From contig CALIHR010000016.1 in assembly GCA_938020505.1 (NCBI GenBank), forward strand, positions 1 to 64,000: a DNA stretch of 64,000 nucleotides, in the 5' to 3' direction. Each line of letters starts with the position of its first letter. Positions within the stretch are counted from its first letter, which is position 1. Position numbers and translations under genes: made by a program. Shown here in pieces: positions 61,039 to 64,000 of the stretch. This DNA is from an uncultured Actinobaculum sp. (lineage in GTDB: Bacteria > Actinomycetota > Actinomycetes > Actinomycetales > Actinomycetaceae). The notes under the pieces were generated by a model, which worked only from the letters and a program-made list of their open reading frames with translations, was not told the origin of the DNA and ran no database searches.

Positions 61039-61581
61039 TCAATCGCGGTAGAACTCCTCGACGAAGTCGATGAAGCCGGAGATGAACTCCTGAAGATAGG
61101 GCCTCGCGCTCTCGGCGAAAAGGCCCTCCGGCGTGATTCCCGCATCGACTGCGTTGACGTAGACCTCGGCCGGATAGACCGTCGAGCCGCAGAATACAAG
61201 CGGCGCCCGAAGGTGGACCTGCGCCAGCCCGGTGGCTTCGTTGCTCGGAGCGGTTCCCGTGACGGCGACGGGTTTGCCGGACCACGCCGAGCTTCCAAAC
61301 GGGCGCGATCCCCATTCGATGGCGTTGGCCAACGGCGCCGAGTACATGCGGTTGTGCTCGGGCGTGATGAAAACGATGCCGTCGACGCCAAGGATGGACT
61401 GCTTGAAATCCAGGGCGACCTGCGGCCAGTTTCCGTCGACGTCGCGGTTGTACATAGGCAGGTCGGCGATGGGCAGCTCCACGAAATCGACGCCGAGGGG
61501 CGCGACTGCGATGAAGGCTTTGGCCAATCCCCGATTGAGCGATTCCTTTGACAGCGAGCCGACGATGTAACCGATCTTCAT
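61039..61581 (-). CDS. NADPH-dependent FMN reductase, paralogue
   Basis: A 180-residue reductase closely related to the gene at 60380-60916; both have MKI-Y-VGSLS--SLNRGLA and TPEHNRMYSA--ANA-EW. Start at 61581 (MKIGYIV). The open frame continues upstream another 114 codons through a repeat array (61603-61850) rich in DRKAPA and AEEAATAERKAPA, without homology; a start there is possible but the conserved core begins at the ATG. The two genes are separated by 122 bp. Confidence 0.88.
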   Translation of the reverse strand: MKIGYIVGSLSKESLNRGLAKAFIAVAPLGVDFVELPIADLPMYNRDVDGNWPQVALDFKQSILGVDGIVFITPEHNRMYSAPLANAIEWGSRPFGSSAWSGKPVAVTGTAPSNEATGLAQVHLRAPLVFCGSTVYPAEVYVNAVDAGITPEGLFAESARPYLQEFISGFIDFVEEFYRD

Positions 61582-61602
61582 ACCGGTCTTTCGGTCCGGG
61601 GG

Positions 61603-61850
61603 CGCTTTTCGGTCTGCAAGCGCCTTTCGTTCTGCGGTCGCCGCTTCCTCCGCAGGCGCCTTTCGGTCTGGAGCCGTCACTCGGTCCGGAACCGCTGCCA
61701 GGCTCGCGGGCGCCTTTCGGTCCGGGGGCGCCGCTCCGTCGGGAACCGCCGCTAGGTTGGCGGGCGCCTTTCGTTCTGCGGTCGCCGCTTCCTCCGCAGG
61801 CGCCTTTCGGTCTGGGGCCGCCGCTAGGTTCGCGGTCGCCGCGGCCTCGG
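61603..61850 (-). repeat. Tandem repeat array upstream of the FMN reductase
   Basis: Units of 36 or about 54 bp each start with gcgcctttcg(gt/tt)ct on the plus strand. An exact 51-bp block occurs at 61621-61671 and 61765-61815, a 144-bp (48-codon) step. On the minus strand every unit carries cgaaaggcgc, a copy of the cgaaagg motif also found before both FMN reductase starts. It may be coding (peptide DRKAPA...), or noncoding expansion of the ribosome site. Confidence 0.85.
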
Positions 61851-62021
61851 CTCGATGCCTTCCAGGTGAGCGTCGAGCTCTTCTTCGTTCCGGGGAGGGT
61901 GAGAATCCGCCGTTAGACAACATTAACCTTCAATCTGTGGATGCGACCTTGCGCGTGAGGCGGCCCGCCGGGGCTTCGCCGATCGCGTCCACGGGACAAA
62001 TCGAACGTTCGCCGAGGCCTT

Positions 62022-63134
62022 TTACCGCAGGCCCACGGGACGTTCGAGCGCGAGGGCGACAAGCTCGTCGATGAGCTCGGAATACGGGATTCCCGTGTGT
62101 TCCCAAAGAATCGGATACATCGAGAATTCCGTGAAGCCCGGAATCGTGTTGTGCTCGTTGACGAGTATTTCGCCGTCGTCGGTCAGGAAGAAATCGACCC
62201 GGGTCATTCCCTCGCAGTCGAAGGCTTCGAAGACCCTCGCGGCGATCCGCCGAGCCTCGGCTTCGACGTCGGCCTCAACCGGCGCGGGAACGGCCATATG
62301 GAAGCCTTCCGTCTGGATGTACTTCGTCTCGAAGTCGTACCAGTCGGTCCCGTCCATGACGATTTCGCCGAGGATCGACGTTCGAGGGGCGGCGTCGCCC
62401 CTGCCGCCGAGCACGGCGCACTCGACCTCCCGGCCTTTGACTCCCTGCTCGACGATCACCTTCGGGTCGACCTTCTGCGCCGCGGCGATCGCCTCTTCAA
62501 GCCCGCCGGGCTCTATAACCTTGCCGATTCCCAAGGACGACCCTGCGCGCGCGGGCTTGACGAACACAGGGAAGGTCAGCTTCTCGGCGATCTCCGCGAG
62601 GATCTGCCCTTTCTCCGTCCGCCACCTTCTGGGGGCGACGAGCACGTACGGGGCGACGGCGATGCCAGCCGACTCCAGGACGACTTTCATGAAGTGCTTG
62701 TCCATTCCGGCGGCCGAGGCGAACACTCCGCAGCCGACGTAGGGGACGCCCGCCATTTCGAGGAAGCCCTGGATCGTCCCGTCCTCGCCGAAGGGGCCGT
62801 GAAGCAGCGGGAACGCCACGTCGAAGCCTCCGAGCGCCTCGACGGCGGGCGCCCCGCCCTCCGATTCGACGACGGTCAGGGCGCGCGGCTGTCCTCCGAT
62901 CTCTATGAGCACGCGGCTGGAGGATTCGCCGACCTCCCCTTGGGGGCCGCCCGCCTCCAGCGCATCGGGGTCCGCGGATCCGGGAACCCACGTGCCGTCG
63001 CGCCGTATCCCGATGGGGACGACGTCGTACTTGTCCGGGTCCATAGCGCGTAAAACCGATGCGGCGGTCATACACGAAACCGAATGCTCGCCCGAAGCCC
63101 CGCCGTAGATGAGGGCCACACGCGTCTTTGCCAT
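62022..63134 (-). CDS. ddl: D-alanine--D-alanine ligase
   Basis: A 370-residue ATP-grasp ligase for cell-wall precursors. The N-terminal YGGASGEHSVSCMTA, the GPFGEDGTIQGFLEMAG segment, ATP-binding KPARAGSSLGIGKV and the C-terminal NEHNTIPGFTEFSMYP are typical. Start set at 63134 (MAKTRVALIYGG) with a ggaaggtg ribosome site; a longer frame has ten extra residues. It is divergent from the gene at 63186, with 51 bp between. Confidence 0.94.
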   Translation of the reverse strand: MAKTRVALIYGGASGEHSVSCMTAASVLRAMDPDKYDVVPIGIRRDGTWVPGSADPDALEAGGPQGEVGESSSRVLIEIGGQPRALTVVESEGGAPAVEALGGFDVAFPLLHGPFGEDGTIQGFLEMAGVPYVGCGVFASAAGMDKHFMKVVLESAGIAVAPYVLVAPRRWRTEKGQILAEIAEKLTFPVFVKPARAGSSLGIGKVIEPGGLEEAIAAAQKVDPKVIVEQGVKGREVECAVLGGRGDAAPRTSILGEIVMDGTDWYDFETKYIQTEGFHMAVPAPVEADVEAEARRIAARVFEAFDCEGMTRVDFFLTDDGEILVNEHNTIPGFTEFSMYPILWEHTGIPYSELIDELVALALERPVGLR

Positions 63135-63185
63135 TATCCGGTCACCTTCCACTTTCGGTACCACTAAAGCGATAGCCTACATCGT

Positions 63186-64000
63186 ATGAGTGAAAATCAT
63201 GGCCTCGCACCTGCGACGATCGCCGTGGCATCAGCGCGTCCGAGACGCTCCCAAGGCTCTCCCGTCAACCCGCCGATCACGCTTTCATCAACTTACCACT
63301 CGATTGGTTCTCCCGACGGATCCATGCTTTACTCGCGATGGTCCAACGAGACGTGGCACCCGGCCGAGGAGCTGATCGCCGAGCTCGAGGGCGCTCCCCT
63401 GCCCGCACTCCTCCATTCCTCGGGCATGGCGGCAGTGGCGAACGCCATGCATCTGAATCGACCGGGGGCTCCCGTCGTCATGCCCCGGCACGCCTACCAC
63501 GCCTCGCTCATCGTGGCCCGCGACCGTTCCGCGCGCGAAGGCGGCCAGGTCCGCGAGGTCGACGTCGCGGACACCGACGCCGTCGTCGCCGCAATCTCCG
63601 CGGACGGCGAGGCCGCGGGGCTCGTGTGGATCGAATCGCCCACCAACCCGATGCTCGAGGTCGCCGACATCCCTGCGATCTGTGAAGCCGCCCACGCTGC
63701 GGGCGCTCTCGTGGCGGTCGACAACACCTTCGCCACGCCTCTCGGGCAGCGCCCCCTCGAGGCGGGCGCCGACGTCGTCGTCCATTCGGCGACGAAGTAC
63801 CTGTCCGGGCATTCCGACGTCGTCCTCGGCGCCGCGCTGACCTCGCGCGGCGACCTTCACGAAGCCCTGCACGAGGAGCGCACCGACGCCGGCGGGGTCG
63901 CGGGCCCGGTTGAAGCTTGGCTTTTGCTGCGCTCGATGCGCACGCTCCCCTTGCGGATGGAGCGCATCTGGGCGAACGCCGCCGAGATCGCCCGCCGGCT
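63186..64000 (+). CDS. Cystathionine gamma-synthase/lyase-like PLP enzyme, 3' truncated by window
   Basis: The first 271 residues of a trans-sulfuration (Cys/Met metabolism PLP) enzyme; it runs off the window. Seen are PVNPPITLSSTYHS, the SSGMAAVANAMH turn, IESPTNPMLEVADI, VDNTFATPLGQRP and the PLP lysine in HSATKYLSGHSDVV (Lys204). Reaction likely acts on O-acetyl-homoserine or cystathionine; exact reaction is undecided. The ATG follows a -10-like TAGCCT (about 63173-63178) by seven bases and lacks a ribosome site, so the mRNA may be leaderless. Divergent from ddl. Confidence 0.85.
   Translation, partial: MSENHGLAPATIAVASARPRRSQGSPVNPPITLSSTYHSIGSPDGSMLYSRWSNETWHPAEELIAELEGAPLPALLHSSGMAAVANAMHLNRPGAPVVMPRHAYHASLIVARDRSAREGGQVREVDVADTDAVVAAISADGEAAGLVWIESPTNPMLEVADIPAICEAAHAAGALVAVDNTFATPLGQRPLEAGADVVVHSATKYLSGHSDVVLGAALTSRGDLHEALHEERTDAGGVAGPVEAWLLLRSMRTLPLRMERIWANAAEIARR

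Noticed and set aside
61582..61850. Repeat array considered as a CRISPR
   Set aside because: Units abut, differ in length and lack unique spacers; no cas genes are near.

Overview
The window is a compact, high-GC (about 65%) chromosomal segment of an actinobacterium. The proteins and gene orders (comEA-comEC-holA, rne-rplU-rpmA-obgE, nadD-rsfS-gpm, recG-rsmD-coaD-yceD-rnc, cydAB-cydDC, a DosS/DosR-like sensor pair) fit Actinomycetales, most likely Actinomycetaceae; the species assignment is inference. Start codons are ATG, GTG and occasionally TTG, and many neighbouring genes overlap by 1 to 8 bases.

Layout. 1-1.1 kb: end of a two-component system (OmpR-type regulator, kinase). 1.1-5.1 kb: HAD phosphatase and proton-pumping transhydrogenase pntAB. 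5.4-10.1 kb: comEA-comEC-holA, divergent from a HerA-like ATPase (10.3-12.3). 12.4-16.3: sugar mutarotase and leuS. 16.6-20.8: HIT protein, VKOR, a PMM-like HAD phosphatase, a Gln/Gly-rich membrane protein, deoD and a DtxR-type regulator. 21.0-24.0: a SAM-riboswitch-controlled methionine ABC transporter (metNIQ). 24.1-26.8: a membrane-fused NirK-like multicopper protein; 27.1: ogt.

27.8-30.7 kb is the accessory part. It has lower GC, an intact AAA ATPase of IetA type, an IetS (subtilase partner) cut off after its N-terminal domain and joined to the tail of an alpha/beta hydrolase, an internally deleted cation/proton antiporter, and tRNA-Ala(GGC) at the edge. It looks like a decayed IetAS anti-phage locus.

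30.8-41.1 kb is housekeeping: gpm-like phosphatase, rsfS, nadD, trxA, a luciferase-like protein, obgE, rpmA, rplU and RNase E/G. 41.6-50.3 kb: the complete cytochrome bd system (cydA, cydB, cydD, cydC) running directly into a DosS-like GAF kinase that keeps the two haem-pocket residues, with a convergent DosR-like regulator, so a respiration-sensing module is physically tied to its likely target. 50.3-55.4: recG-rsmD-coaD-DivIVA-like-yceD-rnc. 55.7-64 kb: rpmB, an aldo-keto reductase, thiL, a MerR regulator divergent from a drug exporter with clear operator palindromes, two tandem NADPH-dependent FMN reductases with a repeat array, ddl, and the start of a cystathionine gamma-synthase-like gene cut by the window end.

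A recurring trait is short (15-25 bp) imperfect tandem duplications in spacers, often touching a stop codon.
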